Positions 48,840 through 59,537 of a stretch of DNA of 64,000 nucleotides are shown one piece after another (position 1 is the stretch's first letter; each line of letters begins with the position of its first letter). The notes under the pieces are model-generated. The model had not been told where the DNA came from. It did not search any database and saw nothing but the letters and a program-made list of their open reading frames with translations. This stretch comes from Colwellia sp. PAMC 21821 (lineage in GTDB: Bacteria > Pseudomonadota > Gammaproteobacteria > Enterobacterales > Alteromonadaceae). The position numbers and the translations under genes were made by a program. Location: assembly GCF_002077175.1 (NCBI RefSeq), contig NZ_CP014943.1, positions 3,348,001-3,412,000 on the forward strand, read 5' to 3'.

Positions 48840-50060
48840 ATGTTTCAGCCAGTTAGTATTTACATCGGCTTAAAGTACAGCCGTAGCAGTCATGGAAAAG
48901 GTTTTGTTTCTTTTATCACCTTTTTTTCTATTATCGGTATTGTGCTTGGTGTCGCCTCTTTGATCACTGTTGTTTCTGTTATGGATGGCTTAGAGCGCGA
49001 GCAAAAAAGACGAGTATTGGGCTTAGTACCCCATGTGCTAATGTCTGCGCAGCAAACTCATATTAATAATTGGCGAGAGTTACAGCAGGATGTTCTCGCT
49101 TTACCTAGCGTTACGCAAGTTACACCTTTTCAGGAAAGTGAAGCGTTAATACAATCTAAAACCGCACTGCAAGGTGTTTTAGTGCATGGCATTATGCCTG
49201 AGTTTGAGCAACACAATATTATTAACACTGCCATGGAATATGGTCAATTATCGCATTTAGATACCCAGCCATTTAGCCTTGTTTTAGGACAAGCGCTAGC
49301 GCGAAAGTTAAATGTTAGCTTAGGCGATGTTGTGCGCTTAACGTTACCCAATAAAACCTTGTTTACCCCTATGGGGCGGGTGCCAGTTCACCGTACGTTT
49401 ACTGTTGTGGGTATTTTTAATGTTGGCTCTCAAGTTGATGAGGCCATGGTCTATATTGAAATTAAGGATGGCGCAAAACTACACCGAAACAAAGGTGATG
49501 GCGTTAATCAATTAAGGTTGTATTTAGATGATGCGTTTAAGGCTCAGCAAGTAATCTCACAGTTATCGATTAAATACCCAAACTTTCAATTTGTCAGCTG
49601 GCAAGAGAGCCAAGGAGCATTATTTGCCGCGGTGAGTATGGAAAAAAATATGATGTGGCTAATGCTGAGCTTAATTGTTGCGGTTGCGGCTTTTAATATT
49701 GTTTCAGCATTAGTGATGGTAGTTATTGATAAACAGGGTGAAATCAGCATTTTACAAACACTAGGTTTAGACCGAAGTGGCATTGTTAAAATATTTATCA
49801 CCCAGGGATTAACTAATGGTATTTTGGGCGTAATTCTGGGCGTAACACTTGGTGTAATATTAACCCTTAATTTAAACACATTATTTACTTTGCTCGGGGT
49901 TAATTTACTAGGGGCAGGGCAAACATTGCCTATTGCGCTTGATCCAGTCAACATTTTAGTTATTGTCATCTCTGCGCTGACGATGAGCTTTTTAGCGACG
50001 CTTTATCCTGCTTATCGTGCCGCGCAAACTCTGCCTGCAGAGGTATTAAGAAATGAATAG
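48840..50060 (+). CDS. lolC: LolC, lipoprotein-releasing ABC transporter permease
   Basis: Inner-membrane subunit that, with LolD and LolE, extracts outer-membrane lipoproteins and passes them to LolA. The 406-residue protein has the LolC/E N-terminus ([14 protein letters not shown]), one membrane segment, a periplasmic domain of about 200 residues, and three C-terminal membrane segments ending in [20 protein letters not shown] start at 48840, giving a length like E. coli LolC (399). Overlaps lolD by 8 bp. Confidence 0.93.
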   Translation: MFQPVSIYIGLKYSRSSHGKGFVSFITFFSIIGIVLGVASLITVVSVMDGLEREQKRRVLGLVPHVLMSAQQTHINNWRELQQDVLALPSVTQVTPFQESEALIQSKTALQGVLVHGIMPEFEQHNIINTAMEYGQLSHLDTQPFSLVLGQALARKLNVSLGDVVRLTLPNKTLFTPMGRVPVHRTFTVVGIFNVGSQVDEAMVYIEIKDGAKLHRNKGDGVNQLRLYLDDAFKAQQVISQLSIKYPNFQFVSWQESQGALFAAVSMEKNMMWLMLSLIVAVAAFNIVSALVMVVIDKQGEISILQTLGLDRSGIVKIFITQGLTNGILGVILGVTLGVILTLNLNTLFTLLGVNLLGAGQTLPIALDPVNILVIVISALTMSFLATLYPAYRAAQTLPAEVLRNE

Positions 50061-50871
50061 TAAATTGAAGCATAAATTGAACCATGAAATGGACAGAGAA
50101 TTGAATAACAACATAAGCACAGACGGCGGTGAATCGAACGTTAAAACTGAACTTGCATTGGGTTTAGAGTGTCGCCAGCTCAGTAAATCTTATCAACAAG
50201 GGCCTGTTACAACACAGGTATTATCGAAGCTTGATTTAGCCGTTAAAGCGGGTGAGTTAGTTGCTATTGTTGGCAGTTCAGGCTGTGGTAAAAGCACCTT
50301 TTTGCATTTAGCCGGCGCGCTAGATACACCAAGTGCTGGTGAAGTGTTTATAAATGGTGTCAATATTCATCAGTTAACTGAAAAACAACGAGCAAAATTT
50401 CGTAACCAACACATCGGCTTTATTTATCAGTTTCATCATTTAATGATGGAATTTACCGCAGAAGAAAATGTGGCTATGCCGTTATTGATTCGTGGCGATA
50501 AACCAAAAGCTGCGATTGCTCAGGCCAAAGCTATGCTAGAACAAGTTGGTTTAGCGCATCGCAGTCACCATCGCCCGTCAGAGCTTTCCGGCGGTGAACG
50601 GCAGCGTGTCGCAATTGCTCGCGCCTTAGTCACTAAGCCGTCGCTTGTGTTAGCTGATGAACCCACAGGTAATTTAGATTTTGATACGGCTGAACAAATT
50701 TATCAGTTGCTACAGGAATTAAATCGCACGGTAAATACTAGCTTTGTTATCGTGACACATGATTTAACGTTAGCGGCAAAAATGGATCGACAACTAAAAT
50801 TAGACCACGGACACCTAAAGCCGCTTGAAGAAGCTAACGAGATAATTAAATCGAATGATGGGGAAGCTTAG
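50053..50871 (+). CDS. lolD: LolD, lipoprotein-releasing ABC transporter ATPase
   Basis: ATPase of the LolCDE complex. The 272-residue protein has Walker [10 protein letters not shown], the LolD-typical [18 protein letters not shown], signature LSGGERQRV and Walker [13 protein letters not shown]. Compared with E. coli LolD (233) it carries about 35 extra N-terminal residues, partly built from a 12-bp duplication (AAATTGAAGCAT, AAATTGAACCAT). The true start could therefore be later, at Met13 (50089). Confidence 0.95.
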   Translation: MNSKLKHKLNHEMDRELNNNISTDGGESNVKTELALGLECRQLSKSYQQGPVTTQVLSKLDLAVKAGELVAIVGSSGCGKSTFLHLAGALDTPSAGEVFINGVNIHQLTEKQRAKFRNQHIGFIYQFHHLMMEFTAEENVAMPLLIRGDKPKAAIAQAKAMLEQVGLAHRSHHRPSELSGGERQRVAIARALVTKPSLVLADEPTGNLDFDTAEQIYQLLQELNRTVNTSFVIVTHDLTLAAKMDRQLKLDHGHLKPLEEANEIIKSNDGEA

Positions 50872-52137
50872 GTGCTAAAACCGTTAAGTGTTTTTATTGG
50901 CTTACGATATGTTAGAAGTCGTCATAGCAAAGGATTTTCATCATTTATATCAGCATCTTCAACCATAGGTATTGCCATCGGCGTTATGGTGCTAATTGTT
51001 GTGCTGTCAGCAATGAATGGTTTTGAACGGGCTTTAGCTACGCACTTATTATCTATTGTGCCTCATGCTGAAGTTATGGCAGTTAATGAGCCTATTAATA
51101 AGTGGCCGGAAAATGTTGCGTTAATTCAGCAAAATCCAAATGTGATTTCCGCCGCTCCGTTTATAAAAACGCAGGGTATGATGCAAAAGTCTGCGGCACT
51201 TAAAGGGGTTGAAATACGTGGTGTTGACGTGGACTTAGAACAGCAAGTCTCGGCGATCTCACGTTATATGATTGCCGGTGACTGGCAAAATTTAACGCTG
51301 GAAAATAGTGTGGTAATTGGCGCCGGTATTGCGCGTAAGCTTTCGGTAAAAGTGGGAGATACGGTGCAGTTGTTACTACCTCCCGCAACCTCGAATAACC
51401 AACAAGCGAGTAAAAATCAACAATTTCCAGTCCCGATGACCCAACAGGCAACTATTGTTGGTGTGTTTAAATTTGGCGGTACTATTGACGACACACAAGT
51501 ATTTATTAACTTAGCAAAAGCCAGTGAACTACTCGGTTATCAAACAGGTGAAGTGCAAGGTATACGCCTAAAAGTAGCGGATGTTTTTGCGGCGCCACAA
51601 ATTGTTCGAGACGTAGCATACAACTTTGACTTTTATGTTTATATGTTGGATTGGACACGCAGTCATGGGCATTTATTTAATGATATTCAGTTGGTGCGTT
51701 TAGTGATGTTTATTGTTTTAGTGCTGGTCATTGCTGTGGCGAGTTTTAATATAGTGTCGACCTTGATTATGGCCGTAAATGAGAAAAAATCAGATATTGC
51801 GATATTAAAAACCATGGGGGCAAAATCAAGCACCATTATGACGAGTTTTATGTTTCAAGGTTTAATGAATGGCATTGTTGGCTGTGCGCTTGGTGCCAGT
51901 TTGGGGATTTTAATTTCGTTGAATTTAACGGATATAATTCGTGCAATTGAAAGTACGTTATCGGTAGAGTTTTTATCTTCGGATGTTTATTTTATTGATT
52001 TTTTACCCACAATGTTACGTCAGCAAGATGTTATTAATACCGTTATTACTGCGTTGACGATGAGTTTGTTAGCGACTATATACCCTGCTTGGCGAGCAAC
52101 AAAAATTGAACCTGCACAAGTGCTAGGGCAAGCATAA
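50872..52137 (+). CDS. lolE: LolE, lipoprotein-releasing ABC transporter permease
   Basis: Second permease of the LolCDE complex, paralogous to LolC. The 421-residue protein has the same layout: N-terminal membrane segment within STIGIAIGVMVLIVVLSAMNGF, a periplasmic domain, three C-terminal membrane segments, and LATIYPAWRATKIEPAQVL at the end. Start is GTG immediately after the lolD stop. LolE is distinguished from LolC by SAMNGFERAL and order in the operon. Confidence 0.93.
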   Translation: MLKPLSVFIGLRYVRSRHSKGFSSFISASSTIGIAIGVMVLIVVLSAMNGFERALATHLLSIVPHAEVMAVNEPINKWPENVALIQQNPNVISAAPFIKTQGMMQKSAALKGVEIRGVDVDLEQQVSAISRYMIAGDWQNLTLENSVVIGAGIARKLSVKVGDTVQLLLPPATSNNQQASKNQQFPVPMTQQATIVGVFKFGGTIDDTQVFINLAKASELLGYQTGEVQGIRLKVADVFAAPQIVRDVAYNFDFYVYMLDWTRSHGHLFNDIQLVRLVMFIVLVLVIAVASFNIVSTLIMAVNEKKSDIAILKTMGAKSSTIMTSFMFQGLMNGIVGCALGASLGILISLNLTDIIRAIESTLSVEFLSSDVYFIDFLPTMLRQQDVINTVITALTMSLLATIYPAWRATKIEPAQVLGQA

Positions 52138-52151
52138 GTGGGATGATTTTA

Positions 52152-52180
52152 TAGCATAAAAACTGGTTGTTTTTATGCTA
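52152..52180 (+). terminator. Hairpin after lolE
   Basis: TAGCATAAAAAC (52152-52163) pairs perfectly with GTTTTTATGCTA (52169-52180), 5-nt loop. The tail ATTATTT is only weakly T-rich. Confidence 0.55.
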
Positions 52181-52216
52181 ATTATTTAGACTTCTTTGGC
52201 GAACGCCAACAAGATT

Positions 52217-52732
52217 TTAACTTCGGCGCTCTTTTCTTTTTTTCCATTCTTTGGCGACGGAAAAGCGCCAAAATGTATTTATCGCTAAATATCCTAAAAT
52301 AGAAAAAACAGTCGCAAGCACAAGACAGCCAAGCATAAATGCAGGCCCAATCGTGGAAATACTATCGACCAACCATTGCCAACTCGCTTCAAAAGCAAAT
52401 TTTCTTGTCGGAACACCAATAATCCAAGTGCCAACTACGTAGCAAAAATAAAAAATTGCCGGCATAGTCAAAGGGTTAGTGATCCAACAAAGGACAATCG
52501 ATAAAGGTAGGTTTGCATGTACTATAATTGCAAAGCCTGCCGCTAAAACCATTTGAAATGGCACGGGCATAAAGGCAAAAAATAACCCTACAGCAAATGC
52601 TTTACTCACTGAGCGTCGGTTAAGATGCCACAAATTAGCGTTATGCAGTAGCGTACCAAAAATTTTTAAATGCTTATTGTTTTTAATCGTTAGATGATCT
52701 GGCATTAGGCGTTTAATTAGTTTTTTCGGCAT
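52217..52732 (-). CDS. DUF2062-domain membrane protein
   Basis: A 171-residue protein with three membrane segments. The DUF2062 hallmark is AFAVGLFFAFMPVPFQMVLAA followed by NLPLSIVLCWITNPLTMPAIF. Function unknown; the domain is common in gammaproteobacteria and often lies near comEC, as it does here (divergent, 17 bp apart). The C-terminal tail is strongly basic. Confidence 0.88.
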   Translation of the reverse strand: MPKKLIKRLMPDHLTIKNNKHLKIFGTLLHNANLWHLNRRSVSKAFAVGLFFAFMPVPFQMVLAAGFAIIVHANLPLSIVLCWITNPLTMPAIFYFCYVVGTWIIGVPTRKFAFEASWQWLVDSISTIGPAFMLGCLVLATVFSILGYLAINTFWRFSVAKEWKKRKERRS

Positions 52733-52749
52733 AAATTTTCTTAACTTTA

Positions 52750-55299
52750 ATGGCTAAATGGATATTGATCACTATGGAATGGTGGCTACTAACATTTTTT
52801 ATCAGTGCTATTTTGTCATTATTCATGCCTATAGTGCCAGAGTTTTCTTTGCTACTAACAATATTGTTAATTTCATTATTACTTATTGTTATTAATAAGT
52901 TTAGATTAATAGCTATTGCTGTATTTGCCATGGTTTGGATCTTACTCGCTGGCAGTCAATATCAGCAAAGCTTAGACAAAAATGACATTGTCCTTGCAGA
53001 ACTTCATAAAAAAGTTCACCTAATTCAAGGCGAAGTCAGCAATATTGTCCATACAAAGTCCGATAACAGTCGTTTCAACTTCCTTGTAAGTCATTGGCAA
53101 GGATACAAAGTTAATGAAAAATTCACAGTGCGCTTAACGTGGAAAGGTGCAGTTCAGCCTTTATTACAGGGACAAAAATGGCAATTAGCGGTAAAACTAA
53201 AGCCCGCGCATGGTTTGGCTAATATTGGTGGTTTTAATTATCAAGTATGGCTTAGGCAACAACAAATAGTGGCGACAGGTTATGTTAGGCCAGATAAAAA
53301 GTCTAAAACGCTAATAAAGACTAAAAAGAGAAATATTTTACTGCATGGCCAGACTAGCTGGCGCCAAACATTATATCAAAAGTTAACGGTTGTTTTGGAT
53401 GAAGAACCTCTCGGCGCGTTAATTTTAGCTTTGGGTTTTGGCGAACGAGGCAAGTTAACGCCCGAGCATTGGCAGGTGCTGTCAGCAACAGCAACTCAGC
53501 ACCTTATCGCAATTTCTGGATTACATATCGGCATTGTTGCCTTTGCAAGTTTAGTTTTTATACGTATGTTTATTCGCTTATTGCCATTGCGTTTATTGAT
53601 GACGAAGCATTGGCAATTAAAACTAATGCAAATAAACTTAAGTTACCTTGCCGTGTTATTTAGCTGTTCTATGGCGTGGTATTACGCCTATTTGGCTGGT
53701 TTCTCTATTCCTACTTTACGTGCATTGGTGATGCTACTATTGTTTTGGACGCTTAAGTTTTTGACCATAAAAGTTACCCTGTTACGCTGGTTTCTATTGG
53801 CCATCGTTATTATTTTACTCGTTTGGCCGTTAAGTTTACTAAGTGCGAGTTTTTGGCTTTCAATTTCAGCTTTAGTTATCATTTTTTCGACATTTTCTCG
53901 TTTTTCGATGGGTAAATCAGAAATTGAAGAAACGATAAAGCTCCCATCGTTATTAATCGTTGAAAAAGTGCCTGAAACGGCACTGAAAAAACAATGGCGT
54001 AACCTTAAGTCGCGCTCATGGCTTTGGGTTAAAACATTGGTTGTTATGCAGTTTGCGTTAACCATGGCCATGTTACCTATCGCTGCATCATTGAGTTATC
54101 AACTTCCGTTGGCAGCATTTTTTGCTAATATTGTTGCCGTCCCTTTAATGAGTGTTACTGTTATTCCTTTAACGCTTCTTGCGGTAATAGCCTTGCCATT
54201 TAGTACTTGGTTATCGCACTGCTTTGCTGACTTTGCCTTAGTAAGTTTGTCATATGTTTGGCATTGGCTAACTTATTTAGCTAATGCCAAATGGGCAATG
54301 GTTGCTATTTCATATCAGCAAATACAAGCCATGTTATTCTTTTTTGCTTTTATAGCGTTGGCGTTGTTTTTTAGACTCAGTAAGGTGAAGTTTATTGCGA
54401 CGTTAAGTTTATTTTTGATTGCAATATCGATTGACTATTTTAGTGCTCAACAGCATAAAACGTGGCAATTATCGGTACTCGACGTTGGTCATGGACTTGC
54501 CATTGTTATTGAGAAGAATAATCATGTTTTTATCTATGATACTGGCGCAAGTTACCCCAGTGGTTTTAATATGGCAGATGCCGCGCTTTTACCTTATTTA
54601 AAATACCAAGGCTATCAATCTATTGATGGTGTCATGATCAGTCATAACGATAATGATCATGCTGGTGGCTTACGTCATTTACGAGAGCAAATAGCTATTG
54701 ACCGTGTTATTGCCAATGATATTGAGCTTAACCCGGACCAACATTGTTTATCAGGACAGCGCTTTAATTGGCAGGGGTTAAATTTTGAAATGCTGTCACC
54801 AATGCAAGCCATAGGTGATAAAAATGATGACTCTTGTGTGGTGACTATTAGTGATGGTGTTCACCGTGTTTTACTACCAGGTGATATATCGATAAAACAA
54901 GAGCGGCGGCTATTAAATGTTGCAGGCATGGATAATAAACTTAGCAGTGATTTGCTAATTGCTCCGCATCACGGTTCTAAATCATCTTCTAGTCGTCGAT
55001 TTTTAGCCGCTGTTTCACCGCGTTATGTGGTGTTTAGCGCAGGTTATTTAAACCAGTGGCATATGCCTTCAAATGAAATACTAACGCGATATAACGCTTT
55101 TGATATTACTACTTTTAATACGGCTGAAGTGGGAATGGTGACGTTTAAATTTAGCCAAATTAAGGCCGAAGATAATTTGGCTAATGACAATGTAGATGGA
55201 GTCAATGTTGAAGGAAGTAAAGTTGAAGGGAAAAATAAGGGCAATATTGAAATCATTAATTATCGAGAGGATATTCGGCCATATTGGTTCGGAAATTAA
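52750..55299 (+). CDS. comEC: ComEC/Rec2-type DNA uptake channel
   Basis: Inner-membrane channel proposed to carry single-stranded DNA into the cytoplasm during natural transformation. The 849-residue protein has N-terminal membrane segments and a DUF4131 region (to about residue 200), the Competence domain with ATATQHLIAISGLHIGIVA near residues 245-265, many membrane segments, and a C-terminal metallo-beta-lactamase-like domain. That domain has DVGHGLAIVI, SHNDNDHAGGL, LLPGDIS and APHHGSKSSSS. It lies directly upstream of msbA, as ycaI does in E. coli. Confidence 0.93.
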   Translation: MAKWILITMEWWLLTFFISAILSLFMPIVPEFSLLLTILLISLLLIVINKFRLIAIAVFAMVWILLAGSQYQQSLDKNDIVLAELHKKVHLIQGEVSNIVHTKSDNSRFNFLVSHWQGYKVNEKFTVRLTWKGAVQPLLQGQKWQLAVKLKPAHGLANIGGFNYQVWLRQQQIVATGYVRPDKKSKTLIKTKKRNILLHGQTSWRQTLYQKLTVVLDEEPLGALILALGFGERGKLTPEHWQVLSATATQHLIAISGLHIGIVAFASLVFIRMFIRLLPLRLLMTKHWQLKLMQINLSYLAVLFSCSMAWYYAYLAGFSIPTLRALVMLLLFWTLKFLTIKVTLLRWFLLAIVIILLVWPLSLLSASFWLSISALVIIFSTFSRFSMGKSEIEETIKLPSLLIVEKVPETALKKQWRNLKSRSWLWVKTLVVMQFALTMAMLPIAASLSYQLPLAAFFANIVAVPLMSVTVIPLTLLAVIALPFSTWLSHCFADFALVSLSYVWHWLTYLANAKWAMVAISYQQIQAMLFFFAFIALALFFRLSKVKFIATLSLFLIAISIDYFSAQQHKTWQLSVLDVGHGLAIVIEKNNHVFIYDTGASYPSGFNMADAALLPYLKYQGYQSIDGVMISHNDNDHAGGLRHLREQIAIDRVIANDIELNPDQHCLSGQRFNWQGLNFEMLSPMQAIGDKNDDSCVVTISDGVHRVLLPGDISIKQERRLLNVAGMDNKLSSDLLIAPHHGSKSSSSRRFLAAVSPRYVVFSAGYLNQWHMPSNEILTRYNAFDITTFNTAEVGMVTFKFSQIKAEDNLANDNVDGVNVEGSKVEGKNKGNIEIINYREDIRPYWFGN

Positions 55300-55466
55300 T
55301 CAGCAGTTGATAGTTTTTTGGCGTAATTAGTGAATTTATATTGCCTATAAATGTTTATCGGTTGGTTGATTGGCAAAATAACGCTAAAATACTGAGGCAA
55401 TTTAATAATACCCACTGGTATTGTCCCTTAGGGATAAGATTTTTTGATAACGCATTGAGAGTATGA

Positions 55467-57230
55467 ATGTCGACAAAACCACTACAACCGACTACAGAAG
55501 ATACCACGCGACAAAACTTTAAGCGCCTATTGGCCTATGCAAAAGCTTATAAAGCGGCAGCCGTTGTTTCGATTTTAGGCATGTTAGGTTATGCCGCTAT
55601 CGACAGTTTTGTCTTTTCTCAACTGCAACCGTTAATCGATAAAGGCCTTGACGGCCAAGACCCTGAATTTATGAAATGGGCGCCGTATGTCATTGTGGTA
55701 ATGTTTATTTTACGTGGTATTTGTCATTTTGCTGGCAATTATACCTTGGCTTGGTTAGGCAATAATGTGGTGGCTAATATTCGTCAAGAACTGTTTGAAC
55801 ACGTTATGTCTATGCCGGTTGCTTATCATGATAAAGAATCTACCGGCAGCTTGATCTCAAAATTGACTTTTGATACTGAACAGGTACTTAGTGCTGTTTC
55901 TAAAGCCTTATTAACGTTAGTGCAGCAAGGGGCGTTTGTACTGGGTTTACTGATAGTTATGTTTTATAACAGCTGGCAGTTAGCGTCGATTTTTTTACTG
56001 ATCACGCCCGTTATTGCGGGCATAGTGACAGTGGTTTCAGGGCGTTTTCGTACTATCAGTAAAGGCATACAAAATGCCATGGGCGAGGTTACAACCGCCG
56101 CAGAGCAAACCTTTAACGGCCACAAAGTGGTATTAACCTTTGATGGTCAGCAACGAGAATTTGACCGTTTTTCGAAAATTAATAAACACAATCGTCAACA
56201 ACGTATGAAAATGGTAGCCACGCAAGCTGCCAGTGTGCCTATTATTCAAATTATTGCCTCATTCGCTTTGGCGTTTGTTTTGTATGTTGCCAACCTAGAT
56301 TCTATGCGCGCCAATATTTCTGCTGGTGTTTTTATGACGGTACTCATGTGCATGGTAACGCTGCTTCGCCCTTTAAAACTTTTGACGACCGTGAATAGTG
56401 AATTCCAAAAAGGTATGGCCGCTTGTGTCAGTATTTTTGGCGTGCTTGATCAAAAAACAGAACATGATACTGGTACTATTGCTATAGAACGTGCAAAAGG
56501 TACATTGGCGTTTGAGCATGTTAATTTCTTTTATAATGATGATAAAGAAAAACAGGCACTTACTGATTTAAGTTTTACGGCTAATGTCGGCGAAACGGTT
56601 GCGTTAGTAGGGCGCTCGGGGAGCGGGAAATCTACCGCTAGTTCATTATTGTTACGGTTTTATAATGCCACAACCGGTAGAGTTTTAATCGATGGCAAAG
56701 ATATTAAAGATTACAAATTAAAAGATTTACGCAAGCAATTTGCTTATGTTTCTCAACAGGTTGTGTTATTTAATGACTCTATCGCTAATAATATCGCTTA
56801 TGGTAAACCCGAAGCCACACGTGAAGAAGTTGAAGATGCTGCCCGTAAAGCGCATGTAATGGAGTTTGTTGAAGGTTTACCCGAAGGTTTAGACACTAAT
56901 ATTGGAGATAATGGTGCGATGTTGTCGGGTGGGCAACGTCAACGAGTAGCTATTGCACGGGCATTGTTATGTGATGCACCTTTCTTAATTTTAGATGAAG
57001 CAACCAGTGCCCTAGATACTGAATCGGAACGTCATATTCAAGACGCTTTAAGTATATTGCAAAAAAATCGCACTTGTATCGTTATTGCCCATCGTTTATC
57101 AACGATAGAGAGTGCTGATAAAATTATTGTTATGGAGCAAGGCCAAATAAAAGAGCAAGGTGACCATCAAACATTATTAGCGAAAGACGGCGCTTATGCT
57201 CAGCTACATAAATTTCAATTTGGTGACTAG
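55467..57230 (+). CDS. msbA: MsbA, lipid A/phospholipid flippase
   Basis: ABC exporter that flips core-lipid A across the inner membrane. The 587-residue half-transporter has six membrane segments (to about residue 320) and a C-terminal ATPase with Walker A GRSGSGKST, Q-loop SQQVVLFND, signature LSGGQRQRV, Walker B FLILDEATSALD and the switch IAHRLST. Length matches E. coli MsbA (582). lpxK follows 38 bp later, so the two are likely co-transcribed. Confidence 0.95.
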   Translation: MSTKPLQPTTEDTTRQNFKRLLAYAKAYKAAAVVSILGMLGYAAIDSFVFSQLQPLIDKGLDGQDPEFMKWAPYVIVVMFILRGICHFAGNYTLAWLGNNVVANIRQELFEHVMSMPVAYHDKESTGSLISKLTFDTEQVLSAVSKALLTLVQQGAFVLGLLIVMFYNSWQLASIFLLITPVIAGIVTVVSGRFRTISKGIQNAMGEVTTAAEQTFNGHKVVLTFDGQQREFDRFSKINKHNRQQRMKMVATQAASVPIIQIIASFALAFVLYVANLDSMRANISAGVFMTVLMCMVTLLRPLKLLTTVNSEFQKGMAACVSIFGVLDQKTEHDTGTIAIERAKGTLAFEHVNFFYNDDKEKQALTDLSFTANVGETVALVGRSGSGKSTASSLLLRFYNATTGRVLIDGKDIKDYKLKDLRKQFAYVSQQVVLFNDSIANNIAYGKPEATREEVEDAARKAHVMEFVEGLPEGLDTNIGDNGAMLSGGQRQRVAIARALLCDAPFLILDEATSALDTESERHIQDALSILQKNRTCIVIAHRLSTIESADKIIVMEQGQIKEQGDHQTLLAKDGAYAQLHKFQFGD

Positions 57231-57268
57231 TTCTTTATGGATTTAAGATTTTATAGCAGCGATAAATT

Positions 57269-58330
57269 ATGCGATTAATTGAAAAAGTATGGTTTCAGGG
57301 CCATCCAGCGAAATGGCTAATAGTGCCATTGTTGCTACCTTTAAGCATTCTTTTTGCCGTACTGAGTTTTTTACGCCGTTTAGCTTATCAAGTTGGATTA
57401 TTTAAGCAGATAAAAATGTCGGTGCCGGTTGTCGTTGTGGGTAATATTGGCATTGGTGGCAATGGTAAAACGCCAGTTACCTTATATTTGGTTGAAAAGC
57501 TAACCGAGCAAGGTATAAAAGTTGGCGTGGTGAGTCGGGGTTATGGGTCAAAAGCGCCACACTATCCTTATCAAGTGACTGATGAAAGTAGTGCAGAAAC
57601 AGCGGGTGATGAGCCGTTATTAATCTTTCAACGCAGTGGTGCTCCTGTCGTTATTGGTGCTGATAGGATACAAGCTTGTCAGTGCTTAATTGACCTGGGC
57701 TGTGAAATAATTATTGCTGATGATGGCCTGCAACATTATCGTTTAGCACGAGATTTTGAGTTCATCGTGATTGATGGTAAACGACTATTTGGTAACGGTT
57801 TATTATTACCTGCTGGGCCATTACGAGAGACAACAAGCAGAATAACACGTGCAGATTGTGTTATTGTTAACGGCTTAACTACATGGCAAAAACAAGTCAG
57901 TGCTTTCGCATTACCGGTATTAACCATGGTGCTAAAGGCAAACCAAGTGATTAATGTTAAAAGTGGGGAGTGTGTTGAGCTAGAAACCTTTTTAGCACAA
58001 AACCTCGCTATGGATAAACGCATCAATGCGATAGCCGGAATTGGTGATCCTCAGCGATTTTTTAATACGCTTGAGCAAGTGGGGTTTATTTTGTCGTCGG
58101 TTCAAGGTTTTATTGATCATCAAGCTTTTTCAGAAGATGATTTAGCACCATTCTCTAGTGATATTCCGCTATTGATGACCGAAAAAGATGCAGTGAAATG
58201 TGCTAGCTTTGCCCAAGAACATTACTGGTATTTACCGGTAGATGCAGAGTTTACAACTCATGCGAATGGCGAGTCGATAGCGACGGTAGTCACTAAAATT
58301 GCTGGGCTTGTTAATATTCATCATTCGTAA
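57269..58330 (+). CDS. lpxK: LpxK, tetraacyldisaccharide 4'-kinase
   Basis: Phosphorylates the 4' position of the lipid A disaccharide precursor. The 353-residue protein has an N-terminal membrane helix and the LpxK P-loop VGNIGIGGNGKTPVT, followed by VVSRGYGSKAP, the DEPLLIFQR segment and IIADDGLQHYRLARD. Position between msbA and the ycaR-kdsB pair is the conserved gammaproteobacterial order. Confidence 0.96.
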   Translation: MRLIEKVWFQGHPAKWLIVPLLLPLSILFAVLSFLRRLAYQVGLFKQIKMSVPVVVVGNIGIGGNGKTPVTLYLVEKLTEQGIKVGVVSRGYGSKAPHYPYQVTDESSAETAGDEPLLIFQRSGAPVVIGADRIQACQCLIDLGCEIIIADDGLQHYRLARDFEFIVIDGKRLFGNGLLLPAGPLRETTSRITRADCVIVNGLTTWQKQVSAFALPVLTMVLKANQVINVKSGECVELETFLAQNLAMDKRINAIAGIGDPQRFFNTLEQVGFILSSVQGFIDHQAFSEDDLAPFSSDIPLLMTEKDAVKCASFAQEHYWYLPVDAEFTTHANGESIATVVTKIAGLVNIHHS

Positions 58331-58451
58331 GCGTGAGCAAAAAATATAATAGTTATGTTAGTTAGCATTATTTGCCTAACTGGCTAGCATTAACAAAATT
58401 TAACGCTTGATACAGAGTTATCAAGCGATATTACCTTTAAGAGAGAGAATA

Positions 58452-58634
58452 ATGGCGTTTGATACTAAATTAATGGAAATCCTAGCGTGTCCGGTATGTA
58501 AAGGAAAGTTAGATTACAATAAAGAGCAACAAGAGTTAATTTGTAAATTTGACCGTTTAGCTTATGCAATAGAAAAAGATATTCCGGTATTACTAGAAAA
58601 TGAAGCGCGTCGCATTACCGCAGATGACGCATAA
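58452..58634 (+). CDS. ycaR: Trm112-family protein YcaR
   Basis: A 60-residue protein of the Trm112/UPF0434 family. The motif [10 protein letters not shown] supplies the first Cys pair and [21 protein letters not shown] is the family core; the second Cys pair is incomplete. A GAGAGAG site precedes the ATG at 58452; the frame extends to 58407 but without a good start. It sits between lpxK and kdsB as in E. coli. Confidence 0.9.
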   Translation: MAFDTKLMEILACPVCKGKLDYNKEQQELICKFDRLAYAIEKDIPVLLENEARRITADDA

Positions 58635-58688
58635 TTTTTCACTAAAATACGTATAGCGTTCTAGAAAAACAAGACTAATGAGGTTTTT

Positions 58689-59453
58689 ATGTCGTTTGTG
58701 GTAGTGATCCCTGCAAGATTTGAGTCATCACGTTTACCGGGTAAGGTACTCGCTGATATTGCTGGTAAGCCTATGATTCAATGGGTTGTAGAAAAGGCCT
58801 TAGCCAGTGGCGCTGAGCAAGTTATCGTGGCAACTGATAACGACGAGGTTGCCCGTGTAGTTAAAAGTTTTGGTGGCGAAGTCTGTAAAACCCGAGCTGA
58901 TCATCAGTCGGGTACTGAACGTCTTGCTGAAGTAATGCAAACTTATCAGTTTTCTGATCAACAAGTTATTGTTAATGTGCAAGGGGATGAGCCTTTCATT
59001 CCGGTTGAAAATATAGCACAAGTTGCTGATAACCTATCAAGCCAAAACCAAGCTCGTATGGCGACGTTAGCGATGAAAATTGATAATGTCGAAGAAGCAT
59101 TAAACCCTAATGCAGTTAAAGTGTTATGTGATAAAAATGGCTATGCACTGTATTTTAGTCGAGCGACTATTCCTTACGATCGCGAACGTTTTCTAAATAA
59201 TGACCACATTGATGCCATTGGCGACTTCTATCTTCGCCATATTGGAATTTATGCTTATCGTGCCGGTTTTATTAAAGACTATGTGAAGTGGCCAGCTAGC
59301 CAGTTAGAGCAAGTTGAGTCATTAGAACAACTTCGTGTACTCTGGCAAGGTGAAAAAATACATGTTGCTGTTGCGAACACACGTTTAGAAGTTGAAGGTG
59401 TTGATACGCCTGAAGATTTAGAGAAGGCGCGTGCTTACGCTAGAACACTGTAA
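58689..59453 (+). CDS. kdsB: KdsB, CMP-KDO synthetase
   Basis: Activates 3-deoxy-manno-octulosonate with CTP for LPS inner-core synthesis. The 254-residue protein has the nucleotide-binding N-terminus [15 protein letters not shown], the [10 protein letters not shown] motif and [13 protein letters not shown]. An ATGAGG site precedes the ATG. Last gene of the msbA-lpxK-ycaR-kdsB cluster. Confidence 0.97.
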   Translation: MSFVVVIPARFESSRLPGKVLADIAGKPMIQWVVEKALASGAEQVIVATDNDEVARVVKSFGGEVCKTRADHQSGTERLAEVMQTYQFSDQQVIVNVQGDEPFIPVENIAQVADNLSSQNQARMATLAMKIDNVEEALNPNAVKVLCDKNGYALYFSRATIPYDRERFLNNDHIDAIGDFYLRHIGIYAYRAGFIKDYVKWPASQLEQVESLEQLRVLWQGEKIHVAVANTRLEVEGVDTPEDLEKARAYARTL

Positions 59454-59487
59454 ATAAGTCACTGTAAATTAATCAGTTTTATGATGA

Positions 59488-59521
59488 AAAAAAGAGGCTT
59501 TTAAGCCTCTTTTTGGTTTTT
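59488..59521. terminator. Bidirectional terminator between kdsB and M1 peptidase gene
   Basis: AGAGGCTT pairs with AAGCCTCT (59493-59510), flanked by an A-run and followed by TTTTGGTTTTT. It serves the convergent kdsB and aminopeptidase genes. Confidence 0.88.
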
Positions 59522-59537
59522 GACATTTATGTGGAAA